64,000 nucleotides of DNA from Dama dama (GCF_033118175.1 NC_083681.1:16386001-16450000); one strand, 5' to 3'; counted from the first letter of the stretch, positions 44,517 through 55,560 are shown. Notes: generated by a model not told the origin, from the letters alone. Translations and numbers: made by a program.

Positions 44517-45364
44517 AGTTTCTCCAGATGAAGATCCAACTCTTCTTGCCTATTAGACAAGGTTGGTTTTGGGCATTCTAAGGGCTGGTTGGGGAGAGGA
44601 ATATTGAGACTTTCATCATCTAATATGAGCTCTCTTTTTAGGCTACAAACTTTTCTCTTCTCTATGTCTGATGAGTTAGATTTGGTTCAGTTTACCAATG
44701 AATAATTGTCCATTTCTCTTAGGGTTAGCTGAAGGAAAGAGTGGCATCCAACTATAAGGTGGCAAGTAGTGTTTTCACTCTTTGATAGGTTTCTAGCCAA
44801 TGCCTCTGTTTTTAGTCCATATTATTATTTCCACCTAATTCTTCAGCCTTTTTGAGGATCCTAAAGATCGCAAACTTTGCTTATTCTTGGCATTTCACTT
44901 TGTAGTCACGGCTTACTCCACTCTGAAGTTTTTGCCATTCTACTGTGTCTTCAGATATTATGCATTTGTGTTACCCAAGTCTCCTCATTTCCTTGAAGAT
45001 GAAATTTCTATTATTATTTCTTATTGTCTTTCTTAATTTGTGTGATGTCTGTGAGGGCAGTGGAAAATGGTCTTTAGTTCACCACTTGAAACAAAAAACA
45101 ATCACAATTTCACATTTACAGAGGTTATTGGGTTTGTAGAGTGATGAACAGGAAGACAGAGTTGTGTTTCAGGTGAGTGTAAAGACATTAAAAGCAGCCA
45201 ATATGTTTTTGATCTATATAAGAAGTCCAATTCACTTTAAGTATGCCCTTGAAACTTAAAAGAGTATTGCAATGTTGTCAGCTGGGTCAGGCCTACTCAT
45301 TTCCTGCATGGGCTTTCTGAACTCCTGTCCTTAACCCGCCTTTAAGTAATTATCTCTTACCTTT
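44517..45364. other. Unassigned single-copy-like sequence
   Basis: No repeat is recognised. It contains the small frame described at 44999-45139 and a strong splice-donor-like CAG|GTGAGT at 45170-45178. Confidence 0.45.
44999..45139 (+). other. Small open frame with signal-peptide-like start, unproven
   Basis: From the ATG at 44999, 46 codons run to TAG at 45137-45139. Residues 2-14 are hydrophobic (KFLLLFLIVFLNL), followed by small and polar residues (CDVCEGSGKW), which would suit secretion and cleavage near Gly/Ser. A longer in-frame ATG lies at 44960. About 30 bp past the stop is a consensus splice donor (CAG|GTGAGT, 45170-45178). I know no such protein, and T-rich sequence can yield hydrophobic frames by chance. 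Confidence 0.12.
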
Positions 45365-45790
45365 CATTTAGTATGTATTTTTTTAGCATGTATTATATGC
45401 TGGTCACAGTACTGGAAAACAGATGCAATGATAAACCCAGTAGACATGCTTACAGCACTTGAATGACTTGGTCTAGTACTGGATGGGAATACTAATCAGG
45501 CAATCACCACATGCTGAGGTAAACACTATGATCAAGACATTACTGACTCTTACAGGAATACCTGGTAGGTACACTTAATCCCAGACTTGAAGGCTTGCAT
45601 TTCAAGGAAGTCACCCAGGGAGAGTGACATCTGTGAGACCTGAAGGACAAGTGACATTCGCCCAGCCTGGAAGAGCCAAGTGTGGGTAGAGAACTGGTCG
45701 GGAGAATGATTCAGCCTGAGAAAACCACCTGGGCAAAGATTCAGAGATCGGAATACGATCAGTTTGTAAGAGCACCATAAGGGTAAATAC
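45365..45790 (-). mobile_element. L2 LINE fragment, antisense
   Basis: 'gtattatatgctggtcacag', 'caaggaagtcacccagggag' and 'tgagacctgaaggacaagt' follow the antisense L2 3' part. The 80-codon antisense frame here is a by-product. Confidence 0.72.
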
Positions 45791-45847
45791 ATCAGCTCCA
45801 GTACTTCATTTTCTTCAAGTCATTTCTCAAGAAGTGGCCTGTGTAAC

Positions 45848-45985
45848 ACTGCCTTAAAATCTCCCGAAGACACTTCTTATTAAAATGCAAATTCCTGGGT
45901 CCTACTCCAGAAGTTCTGAATCCTAATCTTGAGGAAGAGGCCTGGGAATCTAATATCGGTATCTTGCACTAAAACTAAAAGGTGA
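45848..45985 (+). mobile_element. MER5A-like hAT-Charlie MITE
   Basis: 'tattaaaatgcaaattcctg', 'ggtcctactccagaagttct' and 'gaagaggcctgggaatctaa' follow MER5A. The ends are eroded. Confidence 0.72.
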
Positions 45986-46204
45986 GCAACTGTGGGAGCT
46001 GGGCCTGGAAATGGGAAACAAGATCTAGACAGAAGAGGAGCTGAAGCATCATTCTAGAAGTGCAGAGTCATTAGAAACATCTTCTGATTAGTTATTAGAC
46101 ATGTGACCTTGGCACATTCTTTGCCTGGATGTGCACCAAGTAACCTAAAGCCTTTCATTAACTCAGCTTGCTTCATAACACAAAAGCACCAGTATGATTA
46201 AAAA

Positions 46205-46515
46205 AGAAATCAAGAGGCTTGCCTGGTGGAGCCGTGGCAGGAGACATGGGTTTGATTCCTGACCCAGGAAGGTCCCACACGTCATAGAACAACGAAGTCT
46301 GAGCACCATGGCTATTGACCTGTGCTCTAGAGCCTGGGAGCCTCAAGCACTGACCCGCGAGCCCTAGAGCCCGTGCCCTGAAGCAAGAGAAGCCACTGCA
46401 GTGAGAAGCCTGTGCACCACAGCTAGGGAGTAGCCCCTGCTCACTGCAACTAGAAAAAAGACAGCATGGCAACGAAGACCCAGCACAGACAGAAATTAAT
46501 TAACTAATTTAAAAA
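46205..46515 (+). mobile_element. CHR-type SINE (long form)
   Basis: 'gaggcttgcctggtggagcc' to 'gcaacgaagacccagcacag' and an A/T tail. The body matches the copy at 34.3 kb ('ctctagagcctgggagcctc'). Confidence 0.85.
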
Positions 46516-47544
46516 ATTAAAAAAGAAGTCAGGAAGTATTATTCAGAAAGAGAAAAAGAAGTGAGGTCTGAAAAAAAGAGGAAGGGGAGAGGGAGAAATA
46601 TTAATAAAAGTCCTAGCTTCTGTCCATCTTTCCTTTTGCCCTAGTGAAAATCATTGCCTCATATCACAGGTTCCCAGAAACACTTCCCACTGTGATTGAG
46701 CACCTGGAGTGAAGATTTCTAAGGCTCCCATCTTGCTTCCTCACCTACGGGGCCCACTGGATATTTACATTTCCTGACACTCAATCCTGCCCCACAATTG
46801 GGCAAGGCCATGTGACTACTTCTGGCCAGTGGGTATGGAAAAGGGCATCAAATTACCAGTCTGACTGTTTCACTCTTTTGTTGTTGTGTTGATCATGAAG
46901 AAATCTTCATGTAAAAATGATGAAACCCACAATCAGAACAGACTGGAATGCTGAGTCCATATGTCAGTAATGGTTCCCTTGAAGAGCCTCCTGAAAGTTG
47001 AATGGGCTATGCATGTGTGAGAAGTAAACTTACCTTGCCTCGTGAAACTGAAAATTGAGGATATTTGTTGCTATAGCATAGCCTGACCTATCTGAATGGT
47101 ATAACATCTACCCTTTGTTTTGTACCTTTGTTTACAACAGTTCTCTACTGATTATGACCACCCACCCATACCCCAGCTGAAACTCATTGGTGCTAAGTCA
47201 GGGTGGGGAAATGTTCAATTTCCATTTATCCAATATTTCTTGATTATTCTCCAAACTTCCCCACCATACCAATTCCATGCCAAGCCCAACTATTTAATTT
47301 CAGTGAAATGGCTAGTTAATTGTGTCAGAGTCACTTGAAAAGATGTATGAAATAGAAAACTGTTATCTGACAATAAATAATAAAATGTTTGAAAAACAAG
47401 AAACAGAGGTATAAATGCAAGCAAATACAGCCTAAATTCTGGGAAAACCAAGGCACATTCAATCAGCTTCACTGCATTGAATTCATCCAGATCCCATTAC
47501 CCTTCCCTTAGAAGAGTGATTCCCAAATTCGGTATGCATATGTC
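46516..47544. other. Mostly unassigned; LTR-like repeat 46660-47110
   Basis: Bases 46660-47110 ('ccatgtgactacttctggcc', 'gagaagtaaacttaccttg', 'tgctatagcatagcctgacc') resemble an old mammalian LTR-type repeat whose family I cannot name. The remainder is unassigned. Confidence 0.45.
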
Positions 47545-49280
47545 ACAATAGAATGGGAAAGACTAGAGATCTCTTCAAGAAAATTAGAGATACCAAGGGG
47601 ACATTCCATGCAAAGATGGGCTCAATAAAGGACAGAAATGTTATGGACCTAACTGAAGCAGAAGATATAAAGAGGTGGCAAGAATACACAGAAGAACTGT
47701 ACAAAAAAGATCTTCATGACCCAGATAACCATGATGTTATGATCACTCACCTAGAGCCAGACATCCTGGAATGTGAAGTCAAGTGGGCCTTAGGAAGCAT
47801 CACTACAAACAAAGCTAGTGGATGTGATGGAATTCCAGTTGAGCTATTTCAAGTCCTGAAAGATGATGCTGTGAAAGTGCTGCACTCAATATGCCAGCAA
47901 ATTTGGAAAACTCAGCAGTGGCCACAGGACTGGAAAAGGTCAGTTTTCATTCCAATCCCAAAGAAAAGCAATGCCAAATAATGCTCAAACTACCACACAA
48001 TTGCACTGATCTCACACGCTAGCAAAGTAATGCTCAAAATTCTCCAAGCCAAACTTCAACAGTATGTGAACCATGATCTTCCAGATGTTCAAGCAAGATT
48101 TAGAAAAGGTAGAGGAACCAGAGACCAAACTGCTAACATCCGTTGGGTCATTGAAAAAGCAAGAGAGTTCCAGAAAAACATCTATTTCTGCTTTATTGAC
48201 TATGCCAAAGCCTTTGACTGTGTGGATCACAATAAACTGTGGAAAATTCTGAAAGAGATGGGAATAGCTGACCACCTGACCTGTCTCTTGAGAAATCTGT
48301 ATGCAGGTCGGGAAGCAACAGTTAGAACTGGACATGGAACAACATATTGGTTCCAAATCAGGAAAGGAGTATGTCAAGGCTGTATATTGTCACCCTGCTT
48401 ATTTAACTTATATGCAGAGTACATCATGTGAAATGCTGGACTGGATGAAGCACAAGCCAGAATCAAGATTGCAGGAGAAATATCAATAACCTCAGATATG
48501 CAGATACCACCACCCTTATGCAAAAAGCAAAGAAGAACTAAAGAGCTTCTTGATGAAAGGGAAAAAGGAGAGTGAAAAGTTGGCTTAAAGCTCAACATTC
48601 AGAAAACTAAGATCATGGCATCTGGTCCCATCACTTCATGGCAAATAGATGGGGAAATGAAGTGACAGATTTTATTTTGGGGGGCTCCAAAATCACTCCA
48701 GATGGTGACTGCAGCCAAGAAATTAAAAGACACTTGCTCCTTGGAAGAAAAGTTAGACAGCATATTAAACCAACCTAGGCAGCATATTAAAAAGCAGAGA
48801 CATTACTTTGCCAACAAAAGTCCATCTAGTCAAAGCTTTGGTTTTTCCAGTAGTCATATATAGATGTGAGAGTTGGACTATAAAGAAAGCTGAGCACCAA
48901 AGAGTTGATGCTTTTGAACTGTGGTGTTAGAGAAGACTCTTGAGATTCCCTTGGACTGCAAGGAGATCAAACCAGTCAATCCTAAAGGAAATCAGTCCTG
49001 AATATTCATTTGAAGGACTAATGCTGAAGCTGAAACTCCAGTGGCCAAAGGGCCACCTGATGTGAAGAACTGACTCATTTGAAAAGACCCTGATGCTGGG
49101 AATGATTGAAGGTGGAAGGAGAAGGGGACAACAGGATGAGATGGTTGGATGGCATCACTGACTCAATGGACATGAGTCTGAGTAAGCTCCGGGAGTTGGT
49201 GATGGACAGGAAGGCCTGGTGTGCTGTAGTTCATGGGGGTCACAAAGAGTCGGACACGACTGAGCAACTGAACTGAATTG
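47545..49280 (+). mobile_element. BovB LINE, 1.7 kb, sense
   Basis: It is 5'-truncated within ORF2, upstream of the reverse-transcriptase core, and runs to the CTGAACTGAATTGAA end. It contains the RT palm motifs and the C-terminal region. It is the most complete BovB reading frame in the window but carries several disabling changes. Confidence 0.96.
47553..48900 (+). pseudogene. BovB ORF2 reverse transcriptase, disabled
   Basis: The first block (47553-47981) holds the segment before the RT core with 'KASGCDGIPVELFQ'. The second (48030-48431) holds motif A 'FIDYAKAFD' (48192-48218) and motif B 'GVCQGCILSP' (48366-48395). A TAA at 47979-47981 replaces a sense codon, and a TGA stop occurs at 48429-48431. 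A base is missing near 48470. Motif C reads Y-A-D-T (48497-48508) where RTs have Y-A-D-D, so a catalytic aspartate is lost. This copy cannot be an active source. Confidence 0.88.
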
Positions 49281-49283
49281 AAC

Positions 49284-49394
49284 TCATGCCATTTCCTCCA
49301 GGGGATTTTCCCAATCCAGGGATCAAAGGTGCATCACCTGTGGCTCCTGCCTTGGCAGGTGGATTCTTTACCATTGAGCCACCTGGGAAGCCCA
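49284..49394 (-). mobile_element. Bov-tA SINE, head half only
   Basis: 'ccatttcctccaggggattt' to 'gagccacctgggaagccc'. Most of the A unit is absent. It abuts the BovB end. Confidence 0.85.
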
Positions 49395-49500
49395 AGAATC
49401 ACGTGGAGAGTTTGTTAGATGCACAGGCCCCATCCTAAGAGGTTGGGATTCAGTACATCTTGGGTGGAACCCAGGAATTTACATTTTAATAAGTGACCTC
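49388..49500 (+). mobile_element. MER5A-like hAT-Charlie MITE fragment
   Basis: 'aagaatcacgtggagagttt', 'acaggccccatcctaagagg' and 'ggaacccaggaatttacatt' follow MER5A. Confidence 0.68.
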
Positions 49501-50028
49501 AAGAGAGTCTAAAGCACAGGTCTATAGAAAATGCTCTACAGGATGTGAAGTACTAAAGCCTAGACATTTACTCAGAATGTGTTCTTATGTAGCAAACCCA
49601 AAGAGGCTTAATATTCTCTAGGTTTTAACTCTTATTGATCTGTGAAGCTTCGGCAAAACAAAATGACTGTCTCCGAGGGTTCCAGAGAGTTAGCGTCTGC
49701 ACAGTGACTAACTGCTGTGGTCCCAACCCTATGTCCTGGAGAAGTTCAGAGAAGGGAGATTAAATTTGGCGGCCAGGACTATTCAGAGAAAACTGTACCA
49801 TGAAAACTCTGGGATATAAAATATCTTTAGCTTTACAGTCCAAGCCACCAGGGAAGCCCAAAATATCTTTAATAACATTTAAAAAGTAAGGGAATTTTCA
49901 TCAAGATGGGACAGAGAACTGAGTGGCCAGAGAATCCACTTAGATGACCCAATGATCTTGGCCAGGACATGAAAACCAATAGAAGGAGAAATGCAAGATG
50001 ATAACTACCAAGGAAAAGGAATGTGTTC
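49501..50028. other. Mostly unassigned; tiny SINE head at 49830
   Basis: Apart from the 30-bp SINE head at 49830-49859, nothing is recognised. Confidence 0.5.
49830..49859 (-). mobile_element. 30-bp Bov-tA head insertion with target duplication
   Basis: On the minus strand it reads as the first ~30 nt of a Bov-tA tRNA head (gggcttccctggtggct, then a variant of the next dozen bases) and nothing more. The duplication AAAATATCTTTA is perfect at 49818-49829 and 49860-49871. The 3' part and tail of the SINE are absent, the reverse of usual 5' truncation. Confidence 0.75.
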
Positions 50029-50076
50029 ATTTGTTTCCCTAATATTTTTCTTCCTCATAGTGTGAAAGTATGAAGG

Positions 50077-50236
50077 GGCATCCCCAGTGGCTCAGATGGA
50101 AAAAAAATCTGCCTACAATGCAGGAGACCAGGGTTCAATCCCTGGGCCAGGAAGATCCCCTGGAGAAGGGAATGGCTACCTGCTCCAGTTTTCTTGCCTG
50201 GAGAATTTCATGCACAGAGCAGCCTGGTGGGCTATA
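50077..50236 (+). mobile_element. Bov-tA SINE lacking its 3' end
   Basis: The head and most of the A unit are present, but it stops at 'gtgggctatag' before the usual final ~40 bp. Imperfect ~30-bp copies of 'atttgtttccctaat..ttcctSata' lie at 50029-50059 and 50239-50267. Confidence 0.88.
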
Positions 50237-50269
50237 GTATTTGTTTCCCTAATTTTCTCTTCCTGATAC

Positions 50270-50939
50270 AAAAGCTATTATTCCTCTGCCAGGTGGTGGG
50301 ACTTGGATGAGAAGCAGGCTGCAAGTCAGGCTAGTGACTTGACAGAAGATAGAGTGAAAGGATCTCAGTCCAGTATAACCCATGGATCAGATCCAGCATC
50401 AGTACAGATAAGACAGGATGGTGCGACAGGAGACTGGTGGGAAGAGAACACCAAGAGTCAGGTCCTACAGTAGATTTGCAAGCATTCTGGAAGAAAATGT
50501 GACCCAAGGCTCCACTTGCATGTCCATTTGCTTAGAGTATAAAATAATCAATGTTTGCAGGTGAAATTACCACAGCAGTAGTCTCTGGTGATAAAAGCCT
50601 CCTAGAAATTCTCTTTGTAAAATACTGTTGTTCCCACTTAATATTTGATACGGATAAACTTAATATTATTTGTCATGAGAATACTTGTTTAGTGTGCCAG
50701 ATATGTCCAGGAAGGTTTAATGCTGATTAGATTCTTTTAAGACAGAAACATTTACACCAGTGAAGAGTAACCTCTGTAATAATCAATTTATTAAATATAT
50801 ATAATTTAATACATAAGCATACATGCATATATACATATAATGAATGAAGGAACCTTTTTTCTTAAAAACGTTAATAATTACAAATTTAAATTTCTTTGAT
50901 GTGTTTAAACAACAGATACACATTTAATATGACTGATAC
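50270..50939. other. Unassigned sequence
   Basis: No gene or repeat recognised. The right part is AT-rich. Confidence 0.5.
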
Positions 50940-51302
50940 TTTTTCTTTTTTATTGAATGAAAGATCTTTAAATTCTATAGTGCTTTATAATTTTCAGAAG
51001 TTTCAATACATTATTTTGTATAATCCCATAATAATCTTCTTCTACCCCCACTTCTAGATTGCCTCTCTGCCCTTCCCTCTGCCCACCGCTAACCACTAGT
51101 TTATTCTCTATACCTGTGGGTCAGCTTCTTTTTGGTTTTATTTACTTGCCTTTTGTATTTTTCAGATTCCACAGATAAGTGATATCATACAGTATTGTTT
51201 TTTTCTGCCTGACATTGCACTCAGCATAATAGCCTCCAAGTCCAACCATATTGTTGCAAATGGCAATTCCACTGTGTATGTATACACTTATATATCTTTG
51301 TA

Positions 51303-51530
51303 TGGGGCTTCCCAGGCGGCACTAGTGGTAAAGAACCTGCCTGCCAATGCAGGAGACATAAGAGACGCAGGTTCGACCCCTGGGTCGGGAATATCCCCTG
51401 GAGGAGGGCATGGCAACCCACTCCAGTATTCTTGCCTTGAGAATCCCTTTGAACACAGAAGCCTGGCAGACTACAGTCCATGGGGTCAAAAAGAGTCAGA
51501 CACTACTGAAGTGACTTACAGCACAGCATG
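51303..51530 (+). mobile_element. Bov-tA SINE inside L1
   Basis: 'ggggcttcccaggcggcact' to 'cactactgaagtgacttaca'. It carries the longer head variant ('ctgccaatgcaggagacata') with an intact B-box-like ggttcgaccc. Confidence 0.94.
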
Positions 51531-52058
51531 CATCTTTTTGTAAATCCTTTTCAAGCATTTATCTGTTGATGGACACTTAGGATGATTTCATACTTGGCAA
51601 TCATATAGAATCCTGCTATGAACATTGGGGTATATGTACCTTTTCAAATTAGTGTTTTTGTTTATTTTGGATATATATCCAGGTGTGGAGTTGCTGGGTT
51701 GTATGGTGGTTCTATTTTTAGTTTCTTGGAAGCCTCCATGCTGTTTTCTATAATGGCGACACCAATTTACATTCCCACCAACAGTGTAGGAGGGTTCCCT
51801 TTTCTCCACATTCTAACCATCACTTGTTACTTGTCTTCTTTTCGATGATGATGGTGACATCCCATTGTGGTTTTGATTTGCAGTTTCCTGATGATTAGCA
51901 ATGTTGAGTCTATTTTCATGTATCTATTGGCCATCTGCATTTCCTCTTTGTAAAAAAGTCTATTTAGTTCTTCTGCTCATTTTTTGATCAGGTTGTTTTT
52001 TTTCATGTTTGTTTGTTGTTTGTTTTTTATTTTTATTTTTTTGGTGTTAAGTTGTATG

Positions 52059-52257
52059 TACCTGTGTTAGTTGCTCAGTTTTGTCCGACTCTTTGCGACC
52101 CCATGAACTATAGCCCTCCAGGCTCTTTTGTCCACGGAATTCTCCAGGCAAGAATACTGGAGTGGGTTGCCATTCCCTCCCCCAGGGGATCTTTTGAACC
52201 TGGGTGTCCAGCACTGTGGGCAGACTCCTTACCATCTGAGCCGCCAGAGAAGCCCCA
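52059..52257 (-). mobile_element. Bov-tA SINE inside L1
   Basis: A perfect 12-bp duplication, TTAAGTTGTATG, flanks it at 52047-52058 and 52258-52269. Confidence 0.96.
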
Positions 52258-52339
52258 TTAAGTTGTATGAGCTGTTATATATTGGGTTTTCAAAAAATGT
52301 CCTTCACTTTCTAAGTTAAAAATAAAGACATTGTTCATT

Positions 52340-53560
52340 TTCACCAAGAACTCTATTGAACAACATATTCACATTTTATTCCACTACCTTCTGCCATTTT
52401 TCAGGCAACTTCATAATTCCATCTTCCCAAAACTTTTTATCTTTTTGAGTAAAGAACTCTTCCAGGAGCCTTTTACAGTCTTCCAGGGAATTGGAATTTT
52501 TTTTCCATTAAGAGAATTTGGTAAAGACTGAAATAAATGGACTTCAAAGGTGCAGTGCCTGGAACAGATGGTGGATAAATCAGAACTTCCCAGCCAAGCT
52601 GTAACAGCTTTTGCTTGGTCAGCAAAGAAACACGTGGTTTCAAGTTATCCTAATGGGCTTCCCAGGAGCTGCTAGTGGTAAAGAACCTGCCTGCCAATGC
52701 AGGATACATAAGAGATGTGGGTTCGATCCCTGGGTCAGGAAGATCCCCTGGAGGAGGGCACGGCAACCCACTCCAGTATTCTTGCCTGGAGAATCCCATG
52801 GACAGACGAGCCTGGTGGGTTACAGTTCATAGGGTTGCAAAGAGTCAGACATGACTGAAGTGACTTATCACCCCCGCATGATAGAAGATGAAGTGTTTTC
52901 TGTTAACTAATTTCAGATACTTTTCGCCCAGTGCTGCTTTTATTTGGTCTAACTGGCAGCAGTACTTGTTGGAAATAATTGGTTTTCTAGAAGGAGCTCA
53001 TAACAGAGGACTCCCAGTCTCACCAAATGCACATCAGCTTCTTTGGATGAAGACCAGCCTTTGGTATGATTGGCAGTGATTCATTTTGCTTGTCCCACAA
53101 TCTCTTCCATTCCACCTTATTGTACAGTATCCACTTTTCATTGCTGTCACAATTGTTTTTAAAAATGGAACATTTTTGTTACATTTCAGTAGAGAATTGT
53201 AAGCGGAAATACGGTCAAGAAGGTTTTTTTGCTAAACTTATACGTAACCCAAGCATCAAAGTGATTAACATAACTAAGCTTGTGCAAACGATTTTCAACA
53301 CTTGATTTGGATATTTTGAGTATGTTGACTATCTCTCCCATGGTATAACATTGATTGTTCTCAATTAATGTCTCGATTTGATTGCTATCAACTTCACCTG
53401 ATCTACCTGATCAAGGAGCATCTTCCAGCCTGAAATCTCCTAGCCCATCCATACACTGCTCAGCTTCTTTTTTTTTTTTTGCTTTTCAGTTTCATTCTTA
53501 TCTTTCTTGAAGTAATAAAGCATAATATGCCAAAATGTTGCTTTTTTCAGTCCATCATCA
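52340..53560 (-). pseudogene. Mariner transposase, degraded
   Basis: On the minus strand the C-terminal third of the transposase is recognisable: the catalytic-domain segment read from about 52620 back to 52350, ending in the 'WQKVVE' region. The N-terminal helix-turn-helix part lies beyond the SINE toward 53.5 kb and is broken by frameshifts and the T-run at 53468-53480. Mariner transposases use a DDD catalytic triad; I could not confirm all three positions. Confidence 0.65.
52654..52872 (+). mobile_element. Bov-tA SINE inside mariner
   Basis: 'gggcttcccaggagctgcta' to 'gacatgactgaagtgactta'. It has the same longer head variant as the copy at 51.3 kb. Confidence 0.94.
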
Positions 53561-53892
53561 ATATTAAAATGACTACACATTTTCACCAATTTTGGTAAGT
53601 TTTTAAAAAAATACACATTGATGTGACAGCTGTCAAAATACAGTCTAACAAAATTGTTTTGAACAAAGTAGAAGACAACTAAGCATTACTAGAGCCCTTT
53701 ATGGAAAAAAAAATGAGCAAAACTTTTGGCCAACCCCTTATGTTTGATATTAACTCCTTATTGGTCATATAATTTGCAAATATCTTCTCCCATTCAATAG
53801 ATTGCTTCTGTTTTGTCAACAATTTCCTTTGCTGTGCAAAACTTTTAAGTTTAACTAGGTCCTACTTGCTTATTTTGGTAAAGCTCTTGATA

Positions 53893-54185
53893 AAATTCAA
53901 AATTCACCTATAATAAAAATTCCCCAGGAAGTGGGCATAGAAGGAACATACAGTGACAGAAAAAAGGGCCTTATATGACAAGCTTACACCTAACATCATA
54001 CTCAACAGTGAAAAGCTGAAAGCATTTCCTCTAAGATCAAGAAGAAGACAAGGATGCCTACTCTTACCACTTTCATTTAACATAGCTTTGGATATCTCAT
54101 CATAGCAATCAGAGAAGAAAGAAATTAAAGGAATCCAAATTGGAAAGGAAGAAGCAACAAAGTAAACTATATAAAAATGCAATTA
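53893..54185 (+). mobile_element. L1 ORF2 RT-region fragment, sense
   Basis: 'gtgaaaagctgaaagcattt', 'caaggatgcctactcttacc' and 'aggaatccaaattggaaagg' are L1 ORF2 around the RT core. It abuts the antisense L1 head to head at about 53891. This would fit an inverted 5' segment of the same L1 (twin priming with deletion), or a separate insertion. Confidence 0.75.
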
Positions 54186-55230
54186 TCACAGAACATATAA
54201 TACTAATTTTTAATCCCGTTCTAAAAAAATCAACACTAAGGATTTCATTAATTTCATTATTTTAATATTAATATTTTTCTACCTTCCTGGGTTATAATTC
54301 TATTTGTTCAGATGCCTTCCTAGCATTTCAATAAGTAGTTTGACACTTTCTCAGCCTGGCAGGAATCATTCCAGATATAAAGAAAAAGAAAACAAGCTTA
54401 TAGGATCTTGCTTATCGCCCAAGATTCAGGGTTTTTTGTTTCTCCTGAGGGCATTCAAACCCAAGTCACTACTCATCAAGCTGAGTTTTTTGTTTGTTTG
54501 TTTGTTTTCTTCTTCTTTTCTTAGCTAAATTTAACTTGTTACATCAATGACACTTTTTAGGTCCAAACTTTGCCATGGGTTCTATTGTTTTTAACTTGTG
54601 TCTCATCATGAAATAATACATTATTGAAGTCTCGTTTGGCTACTGTTACAAAATCTGTTGTTCTATCCTTGCAATATATAGCTCGGATTTTTACCAGTAT
54701 AAAAACACTTATACCCTTTATTAATATTTTATTATAATTTAATAGGATCCATTAAGAGTCTTTATCTCCTATAAGATGAGAAGTAAAGTCAGCATATTTA
54801 TCTTTTCTCTGAGGACATGTGGTTAATTTTATCTTCCTGGAACACAATGCTAAATCTGCTTCCTATTTGGTTGTGGTATGTGGCCACAGGCTCTGTCCAA
54901 CCCTTTTTTACTTGACCGTTAGGTGTAACCACTGATGCATGTAAGTCTCTCCTGTTCTTCATATAGGTCTTTCATTTGCTCAGTGTACCCAATAGTACAC
55001 TCTTTCCTGTTTGCACAAATAGAAACTTTAGAAACAGCCACATACTTAAAAGATGACAGAATATCTATTTTCTATTCCATTAGACCTTTGTCATTTCAAT
55101 AGCAACTCTGACAACTTCAAAATGTTTAAACCAAAAACATTAAAATATTCTAATCTTGTAAGTAAAAAACATTTCAGACCCTCCCTGATGTTTTTCTGGC
55201 CCTCAAGAAAGGGAATCAACCATGTACTAC
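54186..55230. other. Unassigned AT-rich sequence, ~1 kb
   Basis: A (TTTG)n tract lies at 54486-54509. No gene or repeat family is recognised. Confidence 0.55.
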
Positions 55231-55560
55231 ATAGAATAGGCTAGGCTGTGATAATAGAAAAAAATGGAATAGCTGAAATACAGTAGAGGTTTATTTCTAT
55301 TCATATGTTGGTACAAGGCAATTATTTCTGGTTGGGATCACTCTCCTCCATGTGGCAATATGAATCCAAGGTGCTCCTGCCTTAGACTTTGCCATCTTCA
55401 AGGCCTCAGCCTCGTTGTCTTTTTCTTCCATTTGGAAGAAAACATGTAGGGGGAAAAATGCCTGCTTTATGCTTGCAAGAAATGTGCATGGTGTCTGCCC
55501 ACACCCTTTAGCACAGATGAGTCATATGTCTACCTCTAACTCAAAAGAGGCTGGGAAATG
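55231..55560 (-). other. Repeat-like sequence of unnamed mammalian family
   Basis: The text 'aggtttatttctattcatat', 'ctcctccatgtggcaatatg' and 'ggctgggaaatgtac' recalls an old interspersed repeat in antisense. I cannot name it. Its end is where Tigger1 begins. Confidence 0.4.

Larger units (their letters stand above)
52281..53738 (-). mobile_element. Mariner DNA transposon, near full length, antisense
   Basis: The left end 'attgggttttcaaaaaatg' and right end 'aaaacttttggccaacccc' are matching mariner terminal repeats, in a TA context. After removing the SINE at 52654-52870, about 1.24 kb remains, the size of a complete mariner. Antisense transposase text is visible, for example 'ccagccaagctgtaacagct' and 'ttctgccatttttcaggcaa'. 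Stops and a T-run inactivate it. Confidence 0.85.
50940..53890 (-). mobile_element. Old L1, antisense, invaded by SINEs and mariner
   Basis: Antisense L1 text is collinear over 50940-51300, 51531-52058, 52258-52280 and 53739-53890. It runs from 3' sequence ('atcatacagtattgtttttt') up into ORF2 ('caccaacagtgtaggagggt', 'ttgctgtgcaaaacttttaa'). The interruptions are Bov-tA (+), Bov-tA (-) and a mariner. It is much older than the L1 at 3.4 kb. Confidence 0.85.
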
